Below, piece by piece: positions 7,599 through 16,199 of a stretch of 37,259 bases of DNA. Origin of the DNA: a candidate division WOR-1 bacterium RIFOXYB2_FULL_37_13 (GTDB lineage Bacteria; Margulisbacteria; WOR-1; XYC2-FULL-46-14; XYC2-FULL-37-10); NCBI GenBank assembly GCA_001771535.1, contig MEUB01000030.1:1-37259 (forward strand). The letters are read 5' to 3'. The notes under the pieces were generated by a model, which saw only the letters and a list, made by a program, of their open reading frames with translations, was not told the DNA's origin and ran no database searches. Position 1 is the stretch's first letter, and each line of letters opens with the position of its first letter. The position numbers were made by a program, and so were the translations under genes.

Positions 7599-8867
7599 AT
7601 GACAAAACAATTTCTTAAAAAACCGGAGCTGTTGATTCCTGGTGGTGATTTGGAAAAGCTGAAAACCGCTGTAAGGTTTGGCGCGGATGCCGTATATGTC
7701 GGGGCCGGCGCTTATTCCCTACGAGCCAAGCAAACAGCATTTACTATAAAAGAACTGAAACAAGGAGTTTTGTTTGCACATAAAAACAATGTCAAAGTTT
7801 ATCTTGCGATGAATATTTTTGCTTTTGATGAAGATCTCTCAAAAATGAAGAACTACCTCAAAAAAGCTATAAAAACAGGGATTGACGCTATTATTATTTC
7901 CGATCCGTCACTTATCAAGATAATCCGCGCATTAAGTAAAAAAATAAATATCCACCTAAGCACTCAGGCAAACACCTTAAACAGTTACGCTGTTGATTTC
8001 TGGCGGCATCAAGGGATCAAACGAATAGTACTGGGACGAGAATTAAGCCTGAAACAAATATCAAAAATAAGAAAAAATGTTCGAAATATCGAATTGGAAG
8101 TATTTATCCACGGCGCTATGTGTATGGCTTATTCAGGAAGATGCCTCCTGTCAAAATATATGACAAATAGAAGCGCGAATCGCGGAGAATGTTCGCATCC
8201 ATGCAGATGGGAATATATATTAAAAGAACCAAACAGACCTAAAGAAGATTATACAATTGAACAGGATAAAAGAACTACATACATAATGAATTCAAAAGAC
8301 CTTTGCATGATAGAACAGCTTCCGCGATTGATACAATCAGGTGTAAATTCATTTAAAATTGAAGGACGAATGAAATCTTCATATTATGTCGCAATAGTAA
8401 CAAAAATATATCGCAAAGCTATAGATACATATATGGCAAATCCCAAAAAATATAAATATAACCCCATATGGAAAGAAGAGCTTGAAAAAATATCACACAG
8501 AAAATACTCAACCGGATTCTTTTTTGGCATAAAAGAAAAAGAAAACAAAGAGACAAGCGCCTATACGGCAAACTATACATTTGTCGGAATAGTAAAAACC
8601 CATCATACCAACAAAAACGAGTTGGAGATAAAAGGACGCAATTACTTCGCGCAAAATGATACGCTTGAAATAATTGACCCGGAAAAAGACGAAATAATAA
8701 AATTTAAAGTTCTTAAAATAAGGACAAACAAAAACAAAACTATCGATAAAGCACATAATGGCTACCATGTTTTTGTCGGAGCAGAGTTAAAAGACAGAGT
8801 ATCAAAACACTCTTTGCTTAGAAGGGCGCGCCCGAATACTTGCTCATTTTTTTCAACTAAACTATAA
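7599..8867 (+). CDS. Peptidase U32 family protein (RlhA/TrhP-type)
   Basis: A TIM-barrel N-terminal domain starts PELLIPGGDLEKLKTAVRFG, followed by GADAVYVGAG. The U32 signature is clear at about residues 168-188 (EVFIHGAMCMAYSGRCLLSK). Further cysteines in RGECSHPCRWEY complete the Cys set that in RlhA/TrhP proteins is thought to hold an iron-sulfur cluster. Characterised members are mostly RNA hydroxylation factors (23S rRNA C2501 or tRNA U34 modification with prephenate as input), despite the peptidase name. 422 aa is typical of the YegQ/TrhP size class. It is first of a plus-strand operon with plsY (8-bp gap) and gpsA. A TATAAT at 7568-7573 is a plausible -10. Which RNA is modified cannot be decided here. 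Confidence 0.92.
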   Translation: MTKQFLKKPELLIPGGDLEKLKTAVRFGADAVYVGAGAYSLRAKQTAFTIKELKQGVLFAHKNNVKVYLAMNIFAFDEDLSKMKNYLKKAIKTGIDAIIISDPSLIKIIRALSKKINIHLSTQANTLNSYAVDFWRHQGIKRIVLGRELSLKQISKIRKNVRNIELEVFIHGAMCMAYSGRCLLSKYMTNRSANRGECSHPCRWEYILKEPNRPKEDYTIEQDKRTTYIMNSKDLCMIEQLPRLIQSGVNSFKIEGRMKSSYYVAIVTKIYRKAIDTYMANPKKYKYNPIWKEELEKISHRKYSTGFFFGIKEKENKETSAYTANYTFVGIVKTHHTNKNELEIKGRNYFAQNDTLEIIDPEKDEIIKFKVLKIRTNKNKTIDKAHNGYHVFVGAELKDRVSKHSLLRRARPNTCSFFSTKL

Positions 8868-8875
8868 TATAAAAT

Positions 8876-9463
8876 ATGCTTTTTATTTTTCTTGTCTTTA
8901 TTGCCTATGTTATTGGATCCATTCCTTTTGGATATATAATAGGAAAATTATTTAATATAGATGTAACCAAAACAGGGAGCGGCAATATAGGGGCTACTAA
9001 TGTCGCAAGATCACTAGGTTTTAACTTTGGATTAATAGTCTTTGTCTTAGATCTTCTCAAGGGAACTTTTGCTATTTTAATAGCTTTGCAAATAACCCAA
9101 GAACCATCAACTGTTATCCTTGTAGGGTTAAGTGCTATTCTGGGGCATATGTTTTCAATTTTCTTAAAATTTAAAGGCGGAAAAGGTTCCGCGGTAGGTC
9201 TTGGTATTCTTTTAGGAATAGCTCCCGATGTTTTCTTTTTTACATTCCTTTTTGTAGTTTTTGTAATGTTAACAACAAGATATGTGTCGGTTTCTTCTAT
9301 TCTCGGCGTATTATGTACAGTAATATTGATGATACTATTCCAAAAACCAACACCGTATGTCTGGGTCTCGATTTTAATGCTGATTCTGAGCATTATTAAA
9401 CATCGAAGCAATATCCAGCGCCTGATGCAGGGAACAGAACGAAAAATTGGAGAAAAACTATGA
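8876..9463 (+). CDS. plsY: Glycerol-3-phosphate acyltransferase PlsY
   Basis: An integral membrane acyltransferase that moves the acyl group from acyl-phosphate to sn-glycerol-3-phosphate, the first step of phosphatidic acid synthesis. 195 aa with several hydrophobic helices is normal. All family motifs are visible: GSIPFGYIIGK near residue 15, GSGNIGATNVARSLG (about 35-49), FKGGKGSAVGLG (about 100-111) and the C-terminal HRSNIQRLMQGTERKIG. It overlaps gpsA by 4 bp (ATGA). gpsA makes the G3P substrate, so the pair forms a compact phospholipid-entry unit. Confidence 0.97.
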   Translation: MLFIFLVFIAYVIGSIPFGYIIGKLFNIDVTKTGSGNIGATNVARSLGFNFGLIVFVLDLLKGTFAILIALQITQEPSTVILVGLSAILGHMFSIFLKFKGGKGSAVGLGILLGIAPDVFFFTFLFVVFVMLTTRYVSVSSILGVLCTVILMILFQKPTPYVWVSILMLILSIIKHRSNIQRLMQGTERKIGEKL

Positions 9464-10449
9464 AAAAAATATCCGTAATTGGAGCTGGGGCATGGGGAAC
9501 TACGCTTGCTCTTTTACTTTCCCAAAACCAATACGAGATCACGCTATGGACTCACGAAGAAGAAGTCATATCAAGCATAAAAACATTTCGGGAAAACAAA
9601 AAATATCTTAATGGGTGCCCCCTCTCTCCCAATATTATCCCTGATTCAAATATAAAAACAGCAATAAAAGAAGCAGAAATTGTTGTTTACGCGACACCGA
9701 CACAATTCATGCGCGGCATTGTAAAAGAATCAATGGAATATTTTAAAGGTAAATATATTGTTTCAGCGTCAAAAGGGATAGAAATTTCGACATTAAAATT
9801 TCCATCTCAGATAATATCAGAATTCACAAAAGAGCCGGTAACAATTCTTTCGGGTCCAAACCTAGCAAAAGAAATAGCAAACGGTTTTCCAGCGGCATCA
9901 ATCGCGGCTTCGCAGAACACTTCTTACGCCAAGCTTGTCCAATCTCTTTTTGAGAAATGCAAAAATTTCAGGGTGTATACAGGCTGTGATCCGCTGGGCG
10001 CTGAAATCGGAGGCGCATTGAAAAATGTTATAGCCATCGCGGCAGGCGCTCTAGAAGAGAAACAATTGGGGGACAATGCCAAAGCAGCTCTTATCATTAG
10101 AGGAATTTCTGAAATCACAAAGCTTGGAATGGCAATGGGCGCCGCAAAAGAAACTTTTTCAGGATTGTCCGGATTAGGAGATCTTATCGCAACTTGCCAA
10201 AGTGCTCTTTCCAGGAATCACACAGTGGGAGCAAAACTCGCAAAAGGAGAAACGCTTGATTCTATTGTAAACTCCATGAAGCAGGTTGCAGAAGGAGTTG
10301 CAACAACAAAGGCCGCTGTTAAGTTGGCAGATAAATATAAGGTAGAAATGCCAATAATATTTGAAGTGTATGAAGTTCTTTTTAACAACAAAAGCGTTGA
10401 CAAAGCTTTGATCAATTTAATGTCAAGACCACAAAAGAACGAAGATTAA
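9460..10449 (+). CDS. gpsA: Glycerol-3-phosphate dehydrogenase [NAD(P)+]
   Basis: Reduces dihydroxyacetone phosphate to sn-glycerol-3-phosphate for membrane lipid synthesis; cytoplasmic. 329 aa is standard. A Rossmann motif GAGAWGTTLA opens the protein at residue 7. SASKGIE, SGPNLAKEIANG and the catalytic/substrate block GGALKNVIAIAAG (Lys in ALKN) are intact, as is SGLGDLIATC. Its ATG overlaps the plsY stop. The gene ends only 7 bp from the end of the convergent secretin gene, with no terminator hairpin between them. Confidence 0.97.
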   Translation: MKKISVIGAGAWGTTLALLLSQNQYEITLWTHEEEVISSIKTFRENKKYLNGCPLSPNIIPDSNIKTAIKEAEIVVYATPTQFMRGIVKESMEYFKGKYIVSASKGIEISTLKFPSQIISEFTKEPVTILSGPNLAKEIANGFPAASIAASQNTSYAKLVQSLFEKCKNFRVYTGCDPLGAEIGGALKNVIAIAAGALEEKQLGDNAKAALIIRGISEITKLGMAMGAAKETFSGLSGLGDLIATCQSALSRNHTVGAKLAKGETLDSIVNSMKQVAEGVATTKAAVKLADKYKVEMPIIFEVYEVLFNNKSVDKALINLMSRPQKNED

Positions 10450-10456
10450 ACTTCTG

Positions 10457-11734
10457 TCACGGCAAAATCAAATTAGAATTCTTACTGGTTTGTTGTTTCT
10501 TTATGACATTCATCTGTTCCTGCATTTCATCCAAATATTCAGGTGTCATAATTTTAGGAGTGATTGTTACCAATAATTCCCTTTTTTCATTGTCTATAGA
10601 GGTTTTCTTAAATAAACTTCCAATAATAGGAATATTCATTAATAATGGTATCCCTATTTCAGTTTTTGCTTCTTTATTTTTAGTCAATCCCCCGATTATA
10701 ATTGTTTGGCCGCTCTTCACCATAACCTCATTTTGGGTTTCAGTTGTATTTTCAGCGGGAAGATCATCGATAACATATCCTTCACTGATCTTTGGCGCTA
10801 TTGTCATCCTAATATAACCGTCATCACTGACATGAGGGGTTATCACAAGCTTGGTGCCGGTTTCCAGAAAATGGACTTCCTGTACCGTGCCCGTTTGTGT
10901 AATTGTCACTGTTTTATATCCAAGTTTAGAGCCTATAAGAATAGAAGCCGCTTTATGGTTAACAGTCGCGATACGAGGAGCGGCAATAAGGTCGTAACCT
11001 GTTTTGGTAAGAACAGTAGATAAATAAGATTCGATATTGCTTGACACAACCTGAGCATATAGACCAACAGGAGTAGCATCACTGGGTTTTCCCGCCAAAT
11101 TTTTCGTTTGGGCATTATTATTGGGATTATTTTTTGAAGAGTACTTAACATCCATTCCAAGGTTTCCCACATCTCCTGACTTAAACTCAATAATGTTAAC
11201 CTCAACCATAACTTGAGTAGGAGGCACATCCATATCTTGTATAGCTCTTTCAATGCGGCTCATGTTATCGGATGATGTTTTAACAATTAAAGCATTGTAT
11301 GAATCATTTGCTGAAACCTGGTCACCCTCTATCATTAAAAGATCGAGGGCAACTTTAACTTCCAAAGCATTGGCATACTGCAAAAGAAATGTTTTTACTG
11401 TTTTTTTGTTTGAAACAACAATGGTGTCGCCTTCCTGGAACCAATCAAAACTTTTTGCACGCAAAACCGCTTCCAACCCTTCCTGCGGCTTCACATTTGA
11501 AAAAGAAAGAGTAACAGTCCCTTTAACTCCATCCCCGGCAACAATATTTTTATGAAGCTGTTTTGCGAAAATCTGCAAAACAGATTTTATGTCGGCATCT
11601 TTTAATTTAAAACTTAGAAGCCCATTGTTAACACTAACGCCTTGATATTGTTCCTCCGGCGCAGAAAATGCCGTAATAGAAAAAATAAAAATTAAAATAC
11701 ATATAAAAACAAAATTTCTTTTATAATTTGTCAT
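10457..11734 (-). CDS. pilQ: Secretin (PilQ-type outer membrane channel)
   Basis: Forms the outer-membrane ring through which the pilus or substrate passes. An N-terminal signal peptide (hydrophobic FVFICILIFIFSITAFSA, about 8-25) is followed by an STN/N0-like domain (LSFKLKDADIKSVLQIFAKQL). An N1-type secretin domain comes next (ANALEVKVALDLLMIEGDQVSANDSYNALIV), then the C-terminal secretin barrel with VPPTQVMVEVNIIEF and the signature region VMVKSGQTIIIGGLTKN plus PLLMNIPIIGSLFKK. At 425 aa it is short for PilQ: there are no AMIN domains and only one N1-type domain. Last gene of the pilMN-O-P-Q operon; 4 bp separate it from the pilP-like gene. A type II GspD role cannot be excluded, but the PilMNOP neighbours favour PilQ. 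Confidence 0.92.
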   Translation of the reverse strand: MTNYKRNFVFICILIFIFSITAFSAPEEQYQGVSVNNGLLSFKLKDADIKSVLQIFAKQLHKNIVAGDGVKGTVTLSFSNVKPQEGLEAVLRAKSFDWFQEGDTIVVSNKKTVKTFLLQYANALEVKVALDLLMIEGDQVSANDSYNALIVKTSSDNMSRIERAIQDMDVPPTQVMVEVNIIEFKSGDVGNLGMDVKYSSKNNPNNNAQTKNLAGKPSDATPVGLYAQVVSSNIESYLSTVLTKTGYDLIAAPRIATVNHKAASILIGSKLGYKTVTITQTGTVQEVHFLETGTKLVITPHVSDDGYIRMTIAPKISEGYVIDDLPAENTTETQNEVMVKSGQTIIIGGLTKNKEAKTEIGIPLLMNIPIIGSLFKKTSIDNEKRELLVTITPKIMTPEYLDEMQEQMNVIKKQQTSKNSNLILP

Positions 11735-11738
11735 CTGT

Positions 11739-12242
11739 TTATTCCACCCCCAATTTTAACCTTAAAGTCTTTCGCAGTCTACCTTTTTTCATTGCTACGC
11801 GATCAGAATATATTTTAACAACTGTCCAGCCAGAAACCCTTTGCCCAACGGCAACAATCTTATCATCAATAATTGCAGCTTTATCTCCATTAGGCATATC
11901 AAAAATGCCCTGTAAAGACAAAACCTTGGCTTCTTGGGTTTGGGACGATGATTCGGGAGATACAGGCTCTTTTTTATAAGCAAAATCCACTCTAAAAGGA
12001 TCTCTAAAAATCGCTTCCTGATATCTTTTATCATTAATTTTAACAACTTTTTCTTTTGTAGTTTTAGAAGAACCGCCTGCGGCTCCTTCCTCTGATAAAA
12101 CACCTAAAGAGACATTTTCTGAAATTGAGTTTTGTCCTTTTACATCAAAAAACATATTCCCAACCGGAGAATAGAAAATGATATAAGTTAAACCAATTAG
12201 AAACAATCCGCCAGTTAAAATATATTTAAAATCCTTTGTCAT
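11739..12242 (-). CDS. PilP-like pilus assembly protein, 167 aa
   Basis: A single N-terminal membrane helix (about 7-24, YILTGGLFLIGLTYIIF) precedes a flexible Ser/Gly/Thr-rich linker. The RDPFR motif (about 80-84) and a C-terminal beta domain follow (LSLQGIFDMPNGDKAAIIDDKIVAVGQRVSGWTV, then VKIYSDRVAMK). RDPF plus LxGI plus AIIDDKxVxVGxxVxGWxV is the pattern of PilP/GspC HR domains that link the inner-membrane PilN/PilO complex to the secretin. Unlike classical PilP it carries a membrane anchor rather than a lipobox, which is closer to GspC topology. Good SD (GGAG) upstream of the ATG at 12242. It lies directly before the secretin, as expected. Confidence 0.8.
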   Translation of the reverse strand: MTKDFKYILTGGLFLIGLTYIIFYSPVGNMFFDVKGQNSISENVSLGVLSEEGAAGGSSKTTKEKVVKINDKRYQEAIFRDPFRVDFAYKKEPVSPESSSQTQEAKVLSLQGIFDMPNGDKAAIIDDKIVAVGQRVSGWTVVKIYSDRVAMKKGRLRKTLRLKLGVE

Positions 12243-12257
12243 TGTTGCTCCATTAAT

Positions 12258-12764
12258 TTAATAATAAACCGAAAGAACAAGGAGAACCTCAACTTGCAAA
12301 GGCTCCCCCTGAACCATATTCATAGAATCAACAAGTATGAGAATCGGTAAATCCCCTAATTCCTTCATAAATCCATAAATATCTTTATATTGACCCGTAA
12401 AATTAATATCAAAAAAAATTGCTTTTGCAAAATCTACGGGAATTTCCTGTGTTCTTGGTTTAATAGAAACCAAATCAAGTTTTAATTTTGACAAAGAATA
12501 AGAAATATATCTCAATGCCTCTATTGTCTGCTCCTCTTTTGTTTTTGTGGCGCGCAACAAATTAAGAGGCGCCATTTCCAGTTTTTCTAGGACTTTGGCT
12601 TTTTCTTCATAAGCAGTCAGCTGCTGCTGATCCAATACAAGCTTTTGCTTTGATGAAAATATTTCTCCCATTTTAGGAAGATACAAAAATTGAAAAAAAA
12701 CATAAAGAAGCCCTGCTAAAACCATTAAAAAAAACAACCATTTTTCCCTATCTGATAATTTCAT
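12258..12764 (-). CDS. pilO: PilO-like inner-membrane pilus assembly protein
   Basis: 168 aa with one membrane helix at about residues 9-26 (WLFFLMVLAGLLYVFFQF), then a coiled-coil stretch (EIFSSKQKLVLDQQQLTAYEEKAKVLEKL). A small alpha/beta periplasmic domain ends ...VDFAKAIFFDINFTGQYKDIYGFMKELGD, with LPILILVDSMNMV after it. This order is the PilO/GspM ferredoxin-like layout that pairs with PilN. The ATG overlaps the pilMN stop (ATGA), indicating translational coupling. Sequence identity is low, so the call rests on architecture and on its slot between pilN and pilP. Confidence 0.85.
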   Translation of the reverse strand: MKLSDREKWLFFLMVLAGLLYVFFQFLYLPKMGEIFSSKQKLVLDQQQLTAYEEKAKVLEKLEMAPLNLLRATKTKEEQTIEALRYISYSLSKLKLDLVSIKPRTQEIPVDFAKAIFFDINFTGQYKDIYGFMKELGDLPILILVDSMNMVQGEPLQVEVLLVLSVYY

Positions 12765-14404
12765 TGCCTTTTCCTTACTACTCCGTCAATTTCAAAGTCC
12801 AAAGCTCCATAAATAAATTCAGAGTTTTTAGTCGCACTGACAAGCTCAACAATTGCAAAAGATGGCGATTTTGAAAGATCCAATACAAGTTTTGAAAGGA
12901 CGTTTTCAGAAGAATTCCCTCGCTCAAAAGCAATTCCGCTGAGTTTAATTTTTTTACTTGATTCAACAAATGAGATTGATTTCAGCTTAACAGAAGGAGG
13001 TATGGAATAACTGATCTCTTCTAAGATTTTTTGTATTTCTATGCGTGAAAGTTCTATCGATTTAAAAATTCCCTTACGCCCCTGCTCTTCTCTCATAATT
13101 CTTTCCAGCTCTAAAAGCCGTTCAACTTTTGGCTTTAGCTCTGTTACTTGTTTTTCGACTTCGGCAACTGTTTTTTTTAAGCCGGAATCAATATAAAACA
13201 TAACTCCATAAACAATAAGAAGAATTAAGGCAAGAGCTGCTATTATGGGCACGGGTTTAAAATATTTCCGTATAAGCAGTTTGTTTTTATCTTTTATCTC
13301 TAAAGGAAGCAGGTTGATTCCTTTTTTGGAAAAAGTCATGGCAGCCCCCATCGCAGCAGAAAGCTGAGGAAAAAAGGTTTTAAATTGTTCCTCATCTGCT
13401 ATTTTGCTTTCTGCCATGATTTCCGGCATAATATCAAATCTCTCAAAAGGGATCCCAAGCCCTTCCGCCAAAAACTCGAGAACATGAGGCGTTTTACTTG
13501 CCCCTCCCGTTATCATCATCTTCTGGATGGAAACTTCTCCTTCCTGGCTTTTAAAATATTCTATTGTCCTTAAAAATTCATCTTCAATTTTTTCCAAAGC
13601 GGGACGAACCACGGCTTGCAATTGTAAAACAGGAATTTTTTCAAGTTTAGGATACGCCTCCAAATCCGTGGGAACTCCGTGTTCTTTTTTTATCTTTTCG
13701 GCCTCTTCATAATTTAGCTCTATTCTCCCGCCTTCAGAGGTCAACGCAGATGTCATGGCACGGGTTATATCTTCTCCTCCTATCGATATTTCACGGTTAA
13801 AAACAAGCTTTCCGTTTTTGAAAAAACTGATATTGGTAGTACGCCTTCCCATGTAAACAACCGAAACAACCCCATTTTCAGGCAAACAAGATATGCATAA
13901 CTCCCTTAACGCAAAAGGGAGGGTAACAATAGAATTAATTTGAAGGCCTGCTTCCCTGATAACAGCCAGGGCGCTGCTTATGGTATCTTTATGCGCGCAG
14001 GAAACAAGATAATCTGTATCGCCGGAGGCGGCAATTTTACCGACAGGAACAAAATCCACAAGAGCTTCTTCTGTCGGGTAAGATATATCATCTTTCATTT
14101 TCCATTTAATGGCTTCAGATAATTCTTCAGAAGAAAGATGAGGAATGGAAACTGTCTTTGACACAACATCAGTCCCACCTACAACAACAATTGCTTCTTT
14201 TGCTGCGATGGACTTTTCGGATAAAATTTGTTTCAGTACTTTGCCCTGCGCTATTTCTTTGTTAGGATGTTTTGCTAAAAGGTCATAAGGGACTTCCTCC
14301 ATTCCCCACTTTAAAAGCTCCCAGCCTTTGATGCCCTTTTTGAGTTCTACAACCTTTACAGAACAAACCCGAAGGTCAATCCCTAAAATATTTTTTTCAG
14401 CCAT
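12761..14404 (-). CDS. pilM: PilM-PilN fusion (actin-like ATPase joined to membrane partner)
   Basis: Residue numbers here count from a GTG at 14410; the preferred ATG at 14404 is residue 3. Residues ~5-360 are a PilM actin-like domain (NILGIDLRVCSVKVVELKKG at the start, VSVVYMGRRTTNISFFKNGK around 182-201, MMITGGASKTPHVLEFLAEG around 298-317). Without a stop it continues into INLLP (365-369), the conserved peptide with which separate PilN proteins bind PilM. A membrane helix (about 386-407), a coiled coil (410-445) and a PilN-like ferredoxin domain ending at 549 follow. The whole resembles GspL topology. The promoter at 14413-14441 would start transcription at about 14406, past the GTG, so the ATG is favoured and the mRNA is essentially leaderless. 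No SD is present. Confidence 0.9.
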   Translation of the reverse strand: MAEKNILGIDLRVCSVKVVELKKGIKGWELLKWGMEEVPYDLLAKHPNKEIAQGKVLKQILSEKSIAAKEAIVVVGGTDVVSKTVSIPHLSSEELSEAIKWKMKDDISYPTEEALVDFVPVGKIAASGDTDYLVSCAHKDTISSALAVIREAGLQINSIVTLPFALRELCISCLPENGVVSVVYMGRRTTNISFFKNGKLVFNREISIGGEDITRAMTSALTSEGGRIELNYEEAEKIKKEHGVPTDLEAYPKLEKIPVLQLQAVVRPALEKIEDEFLRTIEYFKSQEGEVSIQKMMITGGASKTPHVLEFLAEGLGIPFERFDIMPEIMAESKIADEEQFKTFFPQLSAAMGAAMTFSKKGINLLPLEIKDKNKLLIRKYFKPVPIIAALALILLIVYGVMFYIDSGLKKTVAEVEKQVTELKPKVERLLELERIMREEQGRKGIFKSIELSRIEIQKILEEISYSIPPSVKLKSISFVESSKKIKLSGIAFERGNSSENVLSKLVLDLSKSPSFAIVELVSATKNSEFIYGALDFEIDGVVRKRQ

Positions 14405-14412
14405 TCGCACAT

Positions 14413-14441
14413 AATATATATGAGAGGGAAGAGCTTGTCAA
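14413..14441 (-). promoter_or_regulatory. Strong sigma70-type promoter of pilMN-O-P-Q
   Basis: On the minus strand a perfect TTGACA (14436-14441) is followed by a 17-bp spacer and TATATT (14413-14418). The predicted start point is about 14406, two or three bases before the ATG at 14404, which predicts a leaderless mRNA. The promoter sits in the 53-bp gap after the pilX-like gene. Confidence 0.7.
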
Positions 14442-14457
14442 CTTATAATAAAATAAT

Positions 14458-15711
14458 TCAAAAAACCTCATACCAATTGGATTTTTGTCCAGCTTCAGAT
14501 GTTCCAGTCCCTTCAATAGACGCTCCAAGCCCCACGGGTATATTTACCGGAAGCTTTAAGGGATCATATGTTATGATAACATTATTACTTAGAGATCCTA
14601 CATCATTTACAACAACAGAGCCGCTAACATGCGCGTTATTTAAAGCATCAAAAGTATCAGCATAAATTAATCCGTCGATTATTGTATTGTTTGTGCACGT
14701 AACTGTTCCGTCAGGAGCTAAAACAGATCCTGAAAAATGCCCGTTATTATCAAAAGTTACATCTCCCTGATCCGTATAAAACAAAGCCTCGGAAGGTATA
14801 ATTGAATTATTTTTGACAATAATATCCCCATGGGCATAAATTTTAAAGTTACCTTTAAAATTTGTATTATTTTCAAGAATAACATCCCCTTCCGCGATAA
14901 GAGTAATATTATCATCATAAAACAAGGCATTATTTTGTATTGTAATATTCCCTTCCGTAGCCACAATGGTTCCTGACCCATAAATTTTGGCATTATTTTT
15001 AAAAGTGACACTCTTATAAGCCATACTGTTCACCGTCCATGAATCATTATTTTGTACAACTAAATTGCTGGAAGCGGAAGCATTTGTAGCCGCCAAAATA
15101 TTATCATATTGAGAAGAATCAAAGGTAGGCACCTCTGGAGCTGGTGCCACTTCCCAAGTTTCCACAGTAGCATTATTATATGTCTTCAGTTTTGCAGAAT
15201 ATAATGTCCCATCTAAAATCAAAGCATTATTTTTCATAACTACATCCCCATTATAATAAAGATCCCCATATACATGTGCATCATTTATCACTTCTAAAGT
15301 AGTCCTAGGCGCGCTGGCATAAATAGCATGAGTAAAAGCTGCCGAATAACCAATACTTCCTGTGTTTCGATCAACATCGACCTCAATAACTCTTATCACC
15401 CCACTTGCAAGCCCTAAAGACCGCAATTTGATAGTGTCAACACTTTGAGAATGATAAGTAACAGTAAAGGAACCGCCTCCCAGGCTTTTTGTAAATCCCG
15501 TATTATCCGACCAATCAGAATCGCCTGCCAGATCAGACGTAATAGCATATTGAGCTCCGGCTTCTGCTAAGTTTAAAGCCTGCAACCCTTTTAAGTCTTT
15601 AACAGTTACTATACTTTCTCCTGAAATAAGTGATACGGCAACAACACCTATAACTGCAAAAGTAACAACAACAAAAATCGCAACGATCAAAGCAAATCCA
15701 TTTTTTTTCAT
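14458..15711 (-). CDS. PilX-like minor pilin with long beta-helical C-terminus
   Basis: The N-terminus MKKNGFALIVAIFVVVTFAV is a prepilin-like leader (cleavage after G5) without the usual Glu at +5, as in PilX-type minor pilins. The long hydrophobic helix ends in LNLAEAGAQYAI, a typical PilX_N feature. From about residue 135 the protein is a repetitive beta-solenoid, with about eleven turns each bearing an Asn-Asn pair (VVMKNNALILDG, VTFKNNAKIYGSG, VILENNTNFKGN and similar). At 417 aa it is two to three times the size of ordinary minor pilins. The beta-helix could form an adhesive tip, but function is inferred. Its start overlaps the upstream minor pilin by 4 bp. Confidence 0.85.
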   Translation of the reverse strand: MKKNGFALIVAIFVVVTFAVIGVVAVSLISGESIVTVKDLKGLQALNLAEAGAQYAITSDLAGDSDWSDNTGFTKSLGGGSFTVTYHSQSVDTIKLRSLGLASGVIRVIEVDVDRNTGSIGYSAAFTHAIYASAPRTTLEVINDAHVYGDLYYNGDVVMKNNALILDGTLYSAKLKTYNNATVETWEVAPAPEVPTFDSSQYDNILAATNASASSNLVVQNNDSWTVNSMAYKSVTFKNNAKIYGSGTIVATEGNITIQNNALFYDDNITLIAEGDVILENNTNFKGNFKIYAHGDIIVKNNSIIPSEALFYTDQGDVTFDNNGHFSGSVLAPDGTVTCTNNTIIDGLIYADTFDALNNAHVSGSVVVNDVGSLSNNVIITYDPLKLPVNIPVGLGASIEGTGTSEAGQKSNWYEVF

Positions 15712-16199
15712 AAATTTCTCAACCTCGCTGCTGACTCCAAAGTAATCAGCTGATTATTTTTTTCAATCGAAACTTTAACCCTTACGCTTCTAACGCCAAC
15801 AGCTTCAGAAGTGCTTACCCCATTTTCATTCAGGTATAAAAAACTCAAGCCTCCCGGATTTAAAAGATTTTCCGCAAGTATATCATTATTGCGATAAAGG
15901 TTCGCCCCTGATTGCTTAAAATCAATATAAACCACCCCCCCCGTCGAGTCAAACGCCTCAAAACTGCACTCAGTTGAGGTCATAACGGTTATCCCATAAG
16001 GACTGGTCATTCTACGCATATCTACAAGCATCCTGTTCATAGAGTAACGGGCACTTCCAAAAGCGCTGTCTCTTGTCTTGACAAAAATCCATGAATCCAC
16101 CGCCTTTATAATAAAAGTTGCAAAAGTCATGGACAACACAGCCATCACTATAATAACAATAACCAACTCTATAAGCGTATACCCTTTATAAGCTTTCAT
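15708..16199 (-). CDS. Minor pilin, PilW/GspJ-like
   Basis: 163 aa with a class III prepilin leader: MKAYKGYTLIELVIVIIVMAV, cleavage after G6 and Glu at +5. The pilin helix is followed by FGSARYSMNRMLVDMRRM, the helix pattern of GspJ/PilW. The C-terminal beta domain has no Cys pair. It overlaps the preceding PilV-like gene by 14 bp and the following PilX-like gene by 4 bp, so the minor pilins are made as a set. The subtype call is from order (FimT, PilV, PilW, PilX) and weak motifs. Confidence 0.87.
   Translation of the reverse strand: MKAYKGYTLIELVIVIIVMAVLSMTFATFIIKAVDSWIFVKTRDSAFGSARYSMNRMLVDMRRMTSPYGITVMTSTECSFEAFDSTGGVVYIDFKQSGANLYRNNDILAENLLNPGGLSFLYLNENGVSTSEAVGVRSVRVKVSIEKNNQLITLESAARLRNL

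Noticed and set aside
8905-9411. 168-aa minus-strand ORF opposite plsY
   Set aside because: Shadow of plsY, whose motifs are all intact on the plus strand.
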